From Salinadaptatus halalkaliphilus (GTDB taxonomy: Archaea > Halobacteriota > Halobacteria > Halobacteriales > Natrialbaceae): DNA of 64,000 bases. The notes under the pieces are model-generated. The model was not told the DNA's origin. It was given only the letters and a program-made list of their open reading frames with translations, and searched no databases. Positions 16,529 through 25,504 of the stretch are shown here, in pieces; position 1 is the first letter of the stretch, and each line of letters opens with the position of its first letter. Made by a program: the position numbers and the translations under genes. The stretch spans positions 1 to 64,000 of the forward strand of contig NZ_RBZW01000011.1 of assembly GCF_006543045.1 (NCBI RefSeq). The letters are read 5' to 3'.

Positions 16529-17305
16529 ATGAGTACGCAACCACACTTACTCGTCGAGGAAGGCGACCTAACCGACATTGCACTCGTGCCGGGCGATCCG
16601 GGCCGGGTCGACCGTATCGCCGACCACTGTGACGAGGCCAAAACCGTCGCCGAAAATCGTGAGTACAAACTCGTCAACGCGACCTACGAGGGTCGCGAGC
16701 TGACGATCTGTTCGACCGGGATCGGCTGTCCGTCGGCGGCTATCGCCGTCGAAGAACTCGCAAACGTCGGCGTCGAGACGTTCCTGCGCGTCGGGACGAC
16801 GGGCGCCCTGCAGTCGGATATCGAGATCGGCGACATGGTCGTCGCGACCGGTGCCGCCAAAAACGAAGGGACCACCAAGCGATACGAGGATGTCGAGTAC
16901 CCCGCCGTTCCCGACTACGACGCCGTCTCGGCGCTCGTCGACGCCGCCGAAGCCAACGACGAGTGCGCGGCCGCCACGGGCGCGGATGAAACGAACGGCG
17001 GAGCCGCGAGCCGCGTCCACGTCGGACCGATCGCCTCCGACGATGCCTTCTACGCCGAGACCGACGAACACGTCGCCGACTGGGAGGACGCCGGCCTGCT
17101 CTGTGTCGAGATGGAGGCCGCCGCGCTCTTTACGCTCGCGCGGCGCAAGGGCCTTCGCGCCGGTGCGATCTGTACCGTCGACGGCAACCTCGTGGAAGGC
17201 ACCCAGAAAGGAACCGACACCGAAGACGACGAACTTCCCGAAAAGGCGAAAAACAACGTCGGCCGCGCCATCGACATCACCCTCGAGGCCGCGACCCGAC
17301 TATGA
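16529..17305 (+). CDS. nucleoside phosphorylase (uridine/guanosine phosphorylase family)
   Basis: Phosphorolysis of a nucleoside to base plus ribose-1-phosphate (cytoplasm). 258 residues, PNP/UDP family: VPGDPGR (20-26, phosphate site), CSTGIGCPSAAIAVEEL (61-77), FLRVGTTG (85-92) and CVEMEAAALFTLARRKGL (about 199-216, ribose-binding EMEA). The insertion around 150-170 is Ala/Asp-rich. The product would feed the PfkB kinase and R15P isomerase upstream. In haloarchaea members of this family act as guanosine or uridine phosphorylases; the base is not decided here. ATG at 16529; its stop overlaps the next gene by ATGA. Confidence 0.92.
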   Translation: MSTQPHLLVEEGDLTDIALVPGDPGRVDRIADHCDEAKTVAENREYKLVNATYEGRELTICSTGIGCPSAAIAVEELANVGVETFLRVGTTGALQSDIEIGDMVVATGAAKNEGTTKRYEDVEYPAVPDYDAVSALVDAAEANDECAAATGADETNGGAASRVHVGPIASDDAFYAETDEHVADWEDAGLLCVEMEAAALFTLARRKGLRAGAICTVDGNLVEGTQKGTDTEDDELPEKAKNNVGRAIDITLEAATRL

Positions 17306-17751
17306 CGCTGTACTACGAAGACCTCGAGCCGGGTTCGACGTACGAGTGTGGCTCGGTCACGCTGACCAAAGACGAGATCATCGAGTTCGCCCAGCAGTTC
17401 GATCCCCAACCGTTTCACACGGACGAGGAGGCGGCCAAAGAGTCGATGTTCGGCGAACTCGTCGCCAGCGGCCTTCACACGCTCTGTCTGTCCGTTCGGT
17501 TGTTCGTCACCGAGTTCATCCAGGGCGGCCACGACCTCGCGAACATGGGCGGACTCGGCATGGACGACCTCCAGTGGCACGAGCCGGTCCGACCCGGGGA
17601 TACGCTCACGCTCGAGATCGAAATCCTCGACAAGCGCCGCTCCGAGAGCCGCGATGATCGCGGTTACGTCGAGTTCGAACGGCGAATGGTCGACGAGGAC
17701 GGCGTGACGGTGCTCTCGCTTCGCTCGCACAACATCGTCGAACGCCAGTAA
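17302..17751 (+). CDS. MaoC-like hot-dog dehydratase
   Basis: A 149-residue hot-dog protein. FAQQFDPQPFHTDEEAA (29-45) carries the hydratase dyad Asp34/His39 of (R)-specific enoyl-CoA hydratases. GELVASGLHTLCLSVRLF (about 51-68) is the substrate-channel helix region. It would hydrate an enoyl-CoA, but the pathway is not apparent. It overlaps the nucleoside phosphorylase stop by ATGA (17302-17305), so the two are translationally linked although functionally unrelated at first sight. It is convergent with the next gene. Confidence 0.88.
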   Translation: MTLYYEDLEPGSTYECGSVTLTKDEIIEFAQQFDPQPFHTDEEAAKESMFGELVASGLHTLCLSVRLFVTEFIQGGHDLANMGGLGMDDLQWHEPVRPGDTLTLEIEILDKRRSESRDDRGYVEFERRMVDEDGVTVLSLRSHNIVERQ

Positions 17752-17840
17752 CCTACCCTGCCTACTCCCTCGTTTTCGCTTTCCTTGAGAGAGAGCTTCG
17801 CGCCTGCAATCAGCTACATCGCCCTCGAGGACGTTTCGAT

Positions 17841-18659
17841 TCAGCGATCGTTTCCGTCGCCCTTGAGCGTCGTCGCGACCGCCGTCGTTCGCGCGGTCAG
17901 GGCTTCGGTCGTCGCCGAGGCCGTCTGCAACGTTTCGTTGATCGCCTCGTACAGCGCCTCGAAGTCGACGTCGCCGTTGGCGGACCCACGACGCCAGTCG
18001 CTGACGTCGCGTCGCTCGAGACCACACGTCTTGCACTGTCGGTCGGCAGCCTCGAGCGGATCGAAGCAGCCGTGACAGCGCTCGAGGCCGGCGACGATGG
18101 TTTCGCCGAGAGCGACGATCCCTCGCAGTTCGGACTGGAGTTTCGTCGCCGTGCCGGTAAACTCGCCGACCGCGTCGTTGATCGCCGGCTCGAGTGCGTC
18201 CTCGCTGATAGCATGCAGCGAGTCCAGTTCGGTGTCGACGGACTCGATCGCGAGCAAGACCTCTCGTCGTGCTTGGCGGTACTCCGCGGCCTGGGCGTCG
18301 ATCGACGCCCCGTCGGCAGCGGCCGCCTCGAGTTCGCTGGGCAGTCCAGTCGTCAGCGAGGCGAACGCAGCCACCGCCGAGACTGTGACGCCCTCGCGTT
18401 CGGTCGTCGTGCGCACGAGCGAGAAGCAGTCGTCCGCCTCGAGCGCCGGGATCACGTCCGTCTCGGTCCGAAGCGAGTTCCAACAACCGGCACAGACGGT
18501 GACGAGCGCGCTCTCGTCGATCGGTTCCGCGAGCGCGTCGTCGTCGACCCGATAGCACCGTAGCTCGGTCGTATCGTCGTCTGTGCCACACCGCCGACAG
18601 GTATGGCCGTCTCGCTCGAGGACGGTGGGTCGCTGTTGATAGCGCTGGCCTGCAGTCAC
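17841..18659 (-). CDS. HNH-endonuclease-like zinc-binding protein
   Basis: A 272-residue protein with a GTG start. The N-terminus RPTVLERDGHTCRRCGTDD (10-28) followed by CAGCWNSLRTE (56-66) looks like a diverged HNH domain with two Cys-x-x-Cys pairs (21/24, 56/59). The usual catalytic His-Asn pair is not clearly visible, so nuclease activity is uncertain. A helical middle (about 100-195) is followed by a second zinc knuckle pair CHGC...CKTC (about 205-225). It could be a DNA-binding or structural zinc protein. It is divergent from the AI-2E family gene. Confidence 0.7.
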   Translation of the reverse strand: MTAGQRYQQRPTVLERDGHTCRRCGTDDDTTELRCYRVDDDALAEPIDESALVTVCAGCWNSLRTETDVIPALEADDCFSLVRTTTEREGVTVSAVAAFASLTTGLPSELEAAAADGASIDAQAAEYRQARREVLLAIESVDTELDSLHAISEDALEPAINDAVGEFTGTATKLQSELRGIVALGETIVAGLERCHGCFDPLEAADRQCKTCGLERRDVSDWRRGSANGDVDFEALYEAINETLQTASATTEALTARTTAVATTLKGDGNDR

Positions 18660-18793
18660 GAGCGAGCGAAGACAGCGAACCGCTAAAAGAATACTGGTCG
18701 CTCGAGTGTCGATGGTCGATTCCTCGCGGGCCGGATCGAACCGTCGATAGTCATCGGTTCCTGGCAGTCGGGTCGCCTTTTATCTGCCCGTTC

Positions 18794-19810
18794 GTGGATG
18801 GCTCGTGTGTGAATCGAAGCAAGGGATTTCTCTTCGCGCTCGCTGCGCTCTTTGCGTACTTTTCCTGGCAGCTCGTGACGCCGTTTCTCCAGTACATCCT
18901 CGCGGCGATTCTTCTCGCGTTCGTCCTCTATCCGCTGCAACGCCGGTTCGAGGGACGATTGTCGGCCGGTGCCGCCGCCTTCTCGTTGCTCGTGCTCGCA
19001 GTTGTCGGCTTCATCGTGCCGTTTGCTCTCGTCGCTATCGTCGTCGCCGACGACGCGGCGACCATTCTCGGTGATATCGACCCACAGGATCTCGAGATCG
19101 CCGCCCTCGAGGAGTGGCTCGCCGACGAGGTCGGCATCGATGTCGATATCACGGATGCGATCGCGGATTCCGCCCAGCAGATCGGTTCGATGCTGTTAGA
19201 GCAGACGACGGCGTGGTTTAGCGTCCTTACGCACACGCTGATCGGACTCGGACTCCTGTTGTTCGTGCTCTACTACTTGCTCAAAGAGGGTGACCAGTTG
19301 CTTTCGTGGTTGCGCGAGCGGACGCCGCTTCCCGACGAGGTTCAGGACGACCTCTACGAGGAGCTCAACGAGGTCATGTGGGCGGTGCTGGCCGGTCACG
19401 TGTTGATCGCGATCGCCCAGGGCGTGATCGCAGGAGTCGGACTCTTCGCGACGGGAATCCCGAACGCCGCGTTCTGGACGTTCGTGATGGTCATCCTCGC
19501 ACTCGTCCCGCTGATCGGGGCCTTTCTGGTGTGGGGGCCGGCGGTCGTCTACCTCTTCATCACGGGCGAACCACTGCTTGCGCTCGCACTTGGGATCTAC
19601 AGCGCGATTATCGTCGGCGTCTCCGACGACTACCTGCGGCCGATCGTTGTCGATCGCTACGCCGAGTTGAGCCCCGCGATCATCATCCTCGGCGTGCTCG
19701 GCGGGATCTACGCCTTCGGCGTCATGGGGCTGTTCTTCGGCCCCGTCTTGCTCGGTGCCTTGCTGGCGACCGTTGACGTCCTCGACGAACACTACGAGGA
19801 CCTCGAGTGA
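18794..19810 (+). CDS. AI-2E/PerM family transporter
   Basis: 338 residues with about eight hydrophobic helices: paired N-terminal helices (15-50), a third near 65-90, an amphipathic region 95-140, and a C-terminal block from 148 ending PLIGAFLVWGPAVVYLFITG and GVLGGIYAFGVMGLFFGPVLL, the conserved C-terminal motif of the AI-2E exporter/PerM family. The substrate in archaea is unknown; some members are Na+/H+ antiporters. A GTG at 18809 (VNRSKGF) is an equally plausible start. A palindromic element lies 48 bp beyond the stop. Confidence 0.88.
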   Translation: MDGSCVNRSKGFLFALAALFAYFSWQLVTPFLQYILAAILLAFVLYPLQRRFEGRLSAGAAAFSLLVLAVVGFIVPFALVAIVVADDAATILGDIDPQDLEIAALEEWLADEVGIDVDITDAIADSAQQIGSMLLEQTTAWFSVLTHTLIGLGLLLFVLYYLLKEGDQLLSWLRERTPLPDEVQDDLYEELNEVMWAVLAGHVLIAIAQGVIAGVGLFATGIPNAAFWTFVMVILALVPLIGAFLVWGPAVVYLFITGEPLLALALGIYSAIIVGVSDDYLRPIVVDRYAELSPAIIILGVLGGIYAFGVMGLFFGPVLLGALLATVDVLDEHYEDLE

Positions 19811-19858
19811 TCACGCAAACACCACCCAGCGACGTATCCGAAGACGCCACGGTCCGTC

Positions 19859-19943
19859 TCATACGGATTGCTGTAACGATTTACCGGCGAAACCGCAGAC
19901 GGGTCGCGGTTTCGCCGGTAACGACTTACAGTAAACCGTATCA
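19859..19943 (+). mobile_element. MITE-like palindromic element, copy 2 (B type)
   Basis: A 79-bp core with ends TACGGATTGCTGT/ACAGTAAACCGTA and a central stem ACCGGCGAAACCGC/GCGGTTTCGCCGGT around an AGACGGGTC loop. It is flanked by a TCA duplication (19859-19861, 19941-19943). The right copy is the ligA stop codon. It differs from the copy at 63370 by a single base. Confidence 0.75.
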
Positions 19944-22073
19944 CTCGAGGTCGATCCCGCGATCCGCGAGCAGCTCCCGAAACTCGGCTTCCTCGAGCGT
20001 CGGCACGTCGTTTTCGTCGGCGTCGTCGCGTTTCGTCCGGCCCGGATTCGAGCCGACGACGAGGTAGTCGGTGTTGCCCGAGACGCTTCCCGTCGCGTTC
20101 GCACCGTGGGCCTCGACGGTCTCCTGGGCCTCCCCGCGGGTCGTGTCCTCGAGCGAGCCGGTAAAGACGAACGTGAGTCCCTCGAGTTCGTCGCCGGCGT
20201 CGGTGTCTACCGCTTGGGGTGAGACGTGTTCGAGCACGTCGTCGACCGCGGCGGCGTTGGCTTCGCTCGCGAAAAACTCGTGGACGTGGGCGGCGACCGT
20301 TTCGCCGACGTCGTCGACATCCTCGAGGCGTTCGGGATCGGTCGTCGCAACCGCACGCAACGCCTCGAAACTGCCGAACTCCCGGGCGACCTCGCGCGCA
20401 GTTGCCGGGCCGACGTGGGGAATTCCGAGCGCCGACAGAAAGTCGGCTAATGGCGGCTCGCGACTCGCCTCGAGTTCGGCGAGCAGATTCTCGGCGCTGG
20501 TCTCGCCCCAGCCCTCGAGGTCGGTCAGTGTCTCGCGCTCGAGGTCGTAGAGGTCGGCGATCGACTCGACCAGTTCGGCCTCGACCAGTTGTCGGACGCT
20601 CTGCTCGCCCAGCCCCTCGAGGTCGAGACCATCGTCGCTGGCGTAGTACTCGATCGACCGACGGAGCTGGGCGTCACAGGCCAGCCCGCCGGTACAGAAC
20701 GCCATCGGCCCGTCGCGCTCGATCGCGCTGTCACAGACGGGGCAGTTGTCGGGGAGTTCGTAGTGGCTGTCGGGCTCGTTCTCCGAGTCTTTCTCCACGA
20801 CCGCCTCGACGTAGGGGATCACGTCGCCCGCCCGCTGGACGCGAACCGTATCGCCGACATCGACGTTCTTCTCGGCCATCTCCTCGGGGTTGTGGAGGCT
20901 CGCTCGCGAGACCGTGACGCCGCCGACATCGACCGGCTCGAGCAAGGCGACGGGAGTTACCCGACCCGTCCGACCGATCTGGACGGCGATGTCGGCGATC
21001 GGCGTCACCTCCGCTCGCGGCGGGAACTTGTAAGCGAATGCGTAGCGGTCGTGTCGCGCCGTTCGCCCAAGCTCCTCGCGAGCCTCGCGGTCGTCGACCT
21101 TGACGACGGTGCCGTCGATCTCGTAGTCCAGGTCGTCGCGGGCCTCGAGCATGCGGTCCCGGTAGTCGATGGCGGCGTCGATTGCGGTTACCGGCGAGTT
21201 TTTCTCATCCGCCGCGATCTCGACGTGATCGGTCACCCGCAGTCCCCACTCGGGGAACCGCTCGAGTTCCGCGTGGTGGCTGTCCTCGAGGTCGCTAGCC
21301 TCGAGTACGTCGAAGTAGAAGACCTCGAGGGGCCGGTCGGCGACGATCGACGGATCGAGTTGCCGGATCGTCCCCGCGGTGGCGTTGCGGGGGTTTGCGA
21401 AGGGCTCTTCCCCGCGCTCGATGCGCTCGCGGTTGTGCGACTGAAAGGCGTCTTTGGGCATGTAAACCTCTCCCCGCACCGCGAGGAAGTCCGGGTAGTC
21501 GCCGTGGAGTTGCTGCGGAACGGAACCGATCGTCCGGGCGTTGCGAGTCACGTCGTCGCCCTCGCGACCGTCACCCCGAGTCACGGCGCGCTCGAGGCGG
21601 CCGTCCTCGTAGACGAACTCCATCGAGACGCCGTCGAATTTTGGCTCACAGACGTAGCTGACATCGTCGTACCCGCTCTCGCGCAGTTCCCGACGGACGC
21701 GCTCGTCGAACTCGCGGACATCCGTCTCCTCGCCGCTCTGGTCGATCGAGAGCATCGGCGCGACGTGTTCGACCGTTTCGAACCCCTCTATGGGCTCGCC
21801 ACCGACGCTCCTGGTCGGGCTGTCCGGGTGAGAGAGATCGAAGGTGTCCTCGAGGGCGACCAGTCGCGAGAACAGCGCGTCGTACGTGCGGTCGGCGATT
21901 ATCGGATCGCTCTCGACGTAGTAGCGGCGATCGTGGTGGCGAATCGCCTCGCGAAGCTGTGCGACCTGTTCGCGTGCCTTGCCTTCGGCAAGCGACTCGA
22001 GTGGATCGAACTCGGTCGGCGGATCGCGGAGATACGGGTTGTCCTCCCCGGCCTGCTGGTCACTGCGAACCAT
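19941..22073 (-). CDS. ligA: NAD-dependent DNA ligase
   Basis: Seals nicks in replication and repair using NAD+. 710 residues starting MVRSDQQAGE. It has the domain Ia HHDRRYYVESDPIIADRTYDALF, adenylation motif EPKFDG (143-148, Lys145), the OB fold with VDVGDTVRVQRAGDVIPYV, a four-cysteine zinc finger (CPVC...CTGGLAC, about 455-480), HhH repeats, and a C-terminal BRCT domain (LEGLTFVFTGSLEDT onwards). NAD ligases are bacterial; haloarchaea are the known archaeal exception and carry it next to an ATP ligase. Its TGA stop coincides with the target duplication of a palindromic element. A start at 22097 is possible. Confidence 0.96.
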   Translation of the reverse strand: MVRSDQQAGEDNPYLRDPPTEFDPLESLAEGKAREQVAQLREAIRHHDRRYYVESDPIIADRTYDALFSRLVALEDTFDLSHPDSPTRSVGGEPIEGFETVEHVAPMLSIDQSGEETDVREFDERVRRELRESGYDDVSYVCEPKFDGVSMEFVYEDGRLERAVTRGDGREGDDVTRNARTIGSVPQQLHGDYPDFLAVRGEVYMPKDAFQSHNRERIERGEEPFANPRNATAGTIRQLDPSIVADRPLEVFYFDVLEASDLEDSHHAELERFPEWGLRVTDHVEIAADEKNSPVTAIDAAIDYRDRMLEARDDLDYEIDGTVVKVDDREAREELGRTARHDRYAFAYKFPPRAEVTPIADIAVQIGRTGRVTPVALLEPVDVGGVTVSRASLHNPEEMAEKNVDVGDTVRVQRAGDVIPYVEAVVEKDSENEPDSHYELPDNCPVCDSAIERDGPMAFCTGGLACDAQLRRSIEYYASDDGLDLEGLGEQSVRQLVEAELVESIADLYDLERETLTDLEGWGETSAENLLAELEASREPPLADFLSALGIPHVGPATAREVAREFGSFEALRAVATTDPERLEDVDDVGETVAAHVHEFFASEANAAAVDDVLEHVSPQAVDTDAGDELEGLTFVFTGSLEDTTRGEAQETVEAHGANATGSVSGNTDYLVVGSNPGRTKRDDADENDVPTLEEAEFRELLADRGIDLE

Positions 22074-22169
22074 TGCTTGAGCGAGGGTTGGTCGCACTCC
22101 TTCTAAAGACCGCTGACTCGAGACGACACTCGCGGCCCACCGACTCGAGTAGCCATCCCGATCGATGAC

Positions 22170-23393
22170 CTACGACTGCTTGCGAAGTCGCTCGATGCGC
22201 TTTTCGGTCGGCGGGTGAGTACCAAAGAGCGTCCGCTCGACGAAACGCCGCGTCCGATCGAAAAAGCGGTGTTCCTCCCACGGCGGCGGGACGATCGCGA
22301 AGGCCGTGCCGGCGCCGTGATCGCGCAGATCGGTCGATGGACGCCGCTCGAGGTCTCGATCGAGCGTCTCGAGGGCGCTGGCGAGGGCGGCCCGATCGCC
22401 GGTGATCGCGACGGCACCCTGGTCGGCGACGTACTCGCGGTAGCGACTGACGACGGCGACGGACCACCGCACCGCGACGATGACCACACCGCCCGGGACG
22501 GCGACGACAGGATGCTCGTAGCGTTCGATCTGTTTCCAGGCGTAGGCTGCGGGCACCGACAGTGCCGTCACCACGGCCAGGTCCCGGTTCGTTACGTGAG
22601 CGAGTTCGTGGGCCAGCACGGCATCGAGTTCGCGCTCCTCGAGACCATCGACGAGTCCCCGGGAGACGACCAGCGTCGAATTCGCGGCCCGGTAGCCGAC
22701 GGTCGCGGCGGTCGGCGTCGGCGACGCACCGAGTCGAACGGTCGGCGAGGGCACGTCCGCCTGACGCGCGAGCCGATCGACCCGAGCCTGAACGGCCCCA
22801 CGTCGCTGCTCGAGCTCCTCGGGTGGGGACTCGAGCACACGGACGGACGCCTCGAGTTCAGACAGCGCCGCGGTGTCGTCGGTCCACTCGGCGTGGACGA
22901 CCCACGCGAGGTGGGCCAGCGTGCCGGCGAGGCCGACGACGGCCGCCGCTGCGAGCGGATCGACCGTCTCTCGCCACGCCGTCGCCTCGGTGACGCCGAA
23001 CGCGACGAACGTGCCCACGAGCGCGGCGACGAGCCAGCTACACACCGTCGGCCACCCGGTGATCGGCCTCGAGTACAACAGTCCGTTCCCGATCGTTTCG
23101 ACGACGTTAGCGACCCCGTCGTGTGCGACCCGATCCGAAACCGAACCCCGGGGATAGAACCGCCGTATCGGCGCCGTCCCGACGAGCCAGCCGACGTAGA
23201 GGCCAGTACAGAGCAACGCGAGGACGAACGCGTAGGCGAGCCACTCCTCGAGAGCCATCAGGAAGATGAGCGCCATAAACGCCAGCACGACGAATTCGAA
23301 CGCGAGGACGACCAGCTGTCCGAACCCGGCGAAGATAGTCGCGACGGTCATCCGAACCCAGAGCCCGAGCTGTACTCGCGTCGGCCAGTTCAT
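22170..23393 (-). CDS. M48-family membrane metalloprotease (HtpX-like)
   Basis: A 407-residue protein. Hydrophobic helices occur at about 17-48, 50-72, 116-135 and 148-166. The catalytic zinc motif HELAH is at 262-266, preceded by SRGLVDGLEERELDAVLA. A third ligand Glu lies in SRYREYVADQGAV (about 310-322). This is the order of HtpX/Ste24 proteases, which degrade misfolded membrane proteins. The N-terminal membrane part is longer than in typical HtpX. It is upstream of ligA on the same strand with 96 bp between them. Confidence 0.9.
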   Translation of the reverse strand: MNWPTRVQLGLWVRMTVATIFAGFGQLVVLAFEFVVLAFMALIFLMALEEWLAYAFVLALLCTGLYVGWLVGTAPIRRFYPRGSVSDRVAHDGVANVVETIGNGLLYSRPITGWPTVCSWLVAALVGTFVAFGVTEATAWRETVDPLAAAAVVGLAGTLAHLAWVVHAEWTDDTAALSELEASVRVLESPPEELEQRRGAVQARVDRLARQADVPSPTVRLGASPTPTAATVGYRAANSTLVVSRGLVDGLEERELDAVLAHELAHVTNRDLAVVTALSVPAAYAWKQIERYEHPVVAVPGGVVIVAVRWSVAVVSRYREYVADQGAVAITGDRAALASALETLDRDLERRPSTDLRDHGAGTAFAIVPPPWEEHRFFDRTRRFVERTLFGTHPPTEKRIERLRKQS

Positions 23394-23573
23394 CAGCTGG
23401 CCACCTCGAGCGTGGCGATTCGGCCCCGAATTCGCTGGGCCCGGTCGACTGTTCGAGGGGGCACCGTTACGTATCCGTATTGAGACGGTCGGGAAGAAGA
23501 TTCCGGACGCAGGTTCGAGCGTTCGGACCGGCGAAACACCTGGAGACGACCGTCGTACTGGCGAAATTGTCGA

Positions 23574-24845
23574 TCAGTACTCGTCCCCGATCCGCTCGAT
23601 CGCACCGGCGAGGACGTCGACACCGTGGCCGATGCTCGCCTCGTCGACATCGAACGTCGAGGTGTGGTGGCCGCCGGGGTGGTCCGTCCCGACGCCGACG
23701 TAGCAGGCCTGTCCCCCATTCTCCTGTACCGCCTGCATCAGGTAGGTGGCGTCTTCGCTGCCGCCGAGGTCGTCGCGCTCGAGGATGCGTTCCACGCCGT
23801 CGGTTTCACCGGCGACGTTGGCGACGATGTCGGCGAGTTTCGGGTCGCTCGTTGCACTCGGCGCTCGCGCGCCCGGCTCGAGGTCGATCTCACAGTCGTA
23901 CATTTCGGCGGCGTTCCGAAACACGCGCTCGGCTTTTTCGTACATGTACTCCATCAGTTCGGTCGTCTCGCCGCGCACTTCGGCGACGACGCGGGCGTGC
24001 TCGGGGACGATGTTCGACGCGCTCCCGCCCTCGACGATGCCTGCGTTGACCCGCGTCGCGCCGTCGTCGTGGCGCGGAATAGCGTAGAGGTTCTGGACGG
24101 CCGTCGCCATCGCCTGGACGGCGTTTCGCCCCGCCTCGGGATGGGCGCCCGCGTGGGACGGTTCGCCGATAAACGTTGCCTCGAGGTGTGAAACGGCCAG
24201 AAAGCCGTCGATACCGGCGACGATCTCCCCGGTGGGATGGTCGAGCCCGACGTGGACCGCGAGCAGCTGGTCGACGTCCTCGATGTGTTCGCTCTCTGCC
24301 ATCGGCTTCCCGCCACCGATGTTCTCCTCGGCCGGCTGGAAGAACACCTTCAGCGTGCCCGTGAAGTCGCTCTCGGCGATGGCCTCGAGGACGCCGATGC
24401 CGATCGTGGTGTGGGCGTCGTGGCCGCAGGCGTGCATCGCGCCCTCGTGTTCGGAGCGAAAGCCCGCGCTCGCGGGGTGGTGGGTCTGATCGTCGGCCTC
24501 CGCCTGCGGGAGCCCGTCGATATCGACCCGGAGACCGACGGTCGGGCCCTCGCCTTGCCCGAGGACGGCGACGGCGCCCGTATAGCCGCCCTCGAGTCGT
24601 TCGAGGACGCCCTCGTCGGCGTCGGTTTCGCGGGCTTGCTGGTACCAGCCCTCGAGGTCGCGTTCGTCGGGAACCGCCAGCCGGTGCTCGCCGGCGATGG
24701 CGTCGGGACCGACGTGGAGTTCGTCGAGGTCGAGTCGGGACTCGAGTTCGTCGACGATGCGTGCAGTGGTATAGAATTCTCGCCAGGCGGGTTCGGGTCG
24801 GCGATGGAAGTCACGACGGAGCGCGATCAGGTCGGACGAGGTCAT
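23574..24845 (-). CDS. M20-family amidohydrolase (AbgB/IAA-amino-acid hydrolase-like)
   Basis: A 423-residue metallo-amidohydrolase. Zinc-site motifs visible: HACGHDAH (138-145), FFQPAEE (168-174), HVGLDHPTGEI (about 196), and the C-terminal GGSEDATYLM and GTDHPGGHH (about 390-400). The dimerisation lid domain spans about 205-330. Substrates for this group are N-acyl amino acids or p-aminobenzoyl-glutamate-like compounds; the exact one cannot be read. The 180-bp gap to the M48 gene holds no clear feature. Confidence 0.88.
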   Translation of the reverse strand: MTSSDLIALRRDFHRRPEPAWREFYTTARIVDELESRLDLDELHVGPDAIAGEHRLAVPDERDLEGWYQQARETDADEGVLERLEGGYTGAVAVLGQGEGPTVGLRVDIDGLPQAEADDQTHHPASAGFRSEHEGAMHACGHDAHTTIGIGVLEAIAESDFTGTLKVFFQPAEENIGGGKPMAESEHIEDVDQLLAVHVGLDHPTGEIVAGIDGFLAVSHLEATFIGEPSHAGAHPEAGRNAVQAMATAVQNLYAIPRHDDGATRVNAGIVEGGSASNIVPEHARVVAEVRGETTELMEYMYEKAERVFRNAAEMYDCEIDLEPGARAPSATSDPKLADIVANVAGETDGVERILERDDLGGSEDATYLMQAVQENGGQACYVGVGTDHPGGHHTSTFDVDEASIGHGVDVLAGAIERIGDEY

Positions 24846-24892
24846 ATATCGCGTATCGTCGCGACGAGTGAAAAGTCGTTACCCTCGAGCGG

Positions 24893-25228
24893 TCAGTTGC
24901 TCCGTCCCGTCCCCTGCAACTGCTCGACCTCGGCTTCGATGTGGACCGAATCCGGGAAGTTCTGCGAGGCGATGTTGCGCGCGAGGTTGTCGTGGCCGTG
25001 AATCTCGAGTTCGCGGGTGAAGACGGTGTACTCCCAGGACGAAAAGCGCCGTTCGTCGTCGGCGTGGAGCCGGCAGTGCTGTGGAACCGAATGCTTCTCC
25101 GGCGGATGGGAGTGGGGACCTTTCAGCGCTGCCCCCTTTCGTTCGGCGGTCGTTTTGATGTCGTCGACGATGCCATCGAGGGCGGCACGATCGCCGCTCT
25201 GGAGCGTAAGGCGGGTAACGAAGGTCAT
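24893..25228 (-). CDS. uS10-like (ribosomal protein S10 family) protein
   Basis: A 111-residue protein MTFVTRLTLQSGDRAALDGIVDDIKTTAERKGAALKGPHSHPPEKHSV. The alternating strand-helix-strand pattern and the KGPHSHPPEK loop (about 36-45) correspond to the S10 fold and its KGP-x-P-x-P loop. Haloarchaea carry such an S10-like paralogue in addition to true RpsJ, which is normally in a ribosomal or EF-1alpha operon. Role unknown; possibly ribosome- or tRNA-associated. It is divergent from the Nudix gene. Confidence 0.75.
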   Translation of the reverse strand: MTFVTRLTLQSGDRAALDGIVDDIKTTAERKGAALKGPHSHPPEKHSVPQHCRLHADDERRFSSWEYTVFTRELEIHGHDNLARNIASQNFPDSVHIEAEVEQLQGTGRSN

Positions 25229-25349
25229 CAGTTGCTGGTCACAACGTCACCGACCGGCGCGTAAAAACCTGCTGAGATTGGTCGGCAACTTCGCACGCGC
25301 CGAGAAACGTGTCGTCTTCGCGAGTGGCGTCGACGACGCTCGAGTGATT

Positions 25350-25441
25350 TCACACCGGATTGGGACGGACCGTTGGAAGTCAGTGTCGACGAACTCACAG
25401 ACAGATCGTGGTTTCGCCGGGAGATCGGTACACCAGACCAA
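25350..25441. repeat. possible decayed copy of the B-type palindromic element
   Basis: CAGACAGATCGTGGTTTCGC (about 25399-25418) aligns with the B-type core CAGACGGGTCGCGGTTTCGC, and ACCGGATTG at the left resembles ACGGATTG. The ends and the target duplication are lost. It lies in the divergent gap between the uS10-like and Nudix genes. Confidence 0.35.
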
Positions 25442-25504
25442 GATCAGTGTACGTGTGACGAACAGTCCGATATTCTCTTAACGTCGTATCTATTAGTTCG
25501 TGTA

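Noticed and set aside
20589-22106. 505-codon plus-strand frame opposite ligA
   Set aside because: Antisense shadow; ligA motifs (KFDG, zinc finger, BRCT) are on the minus strand.
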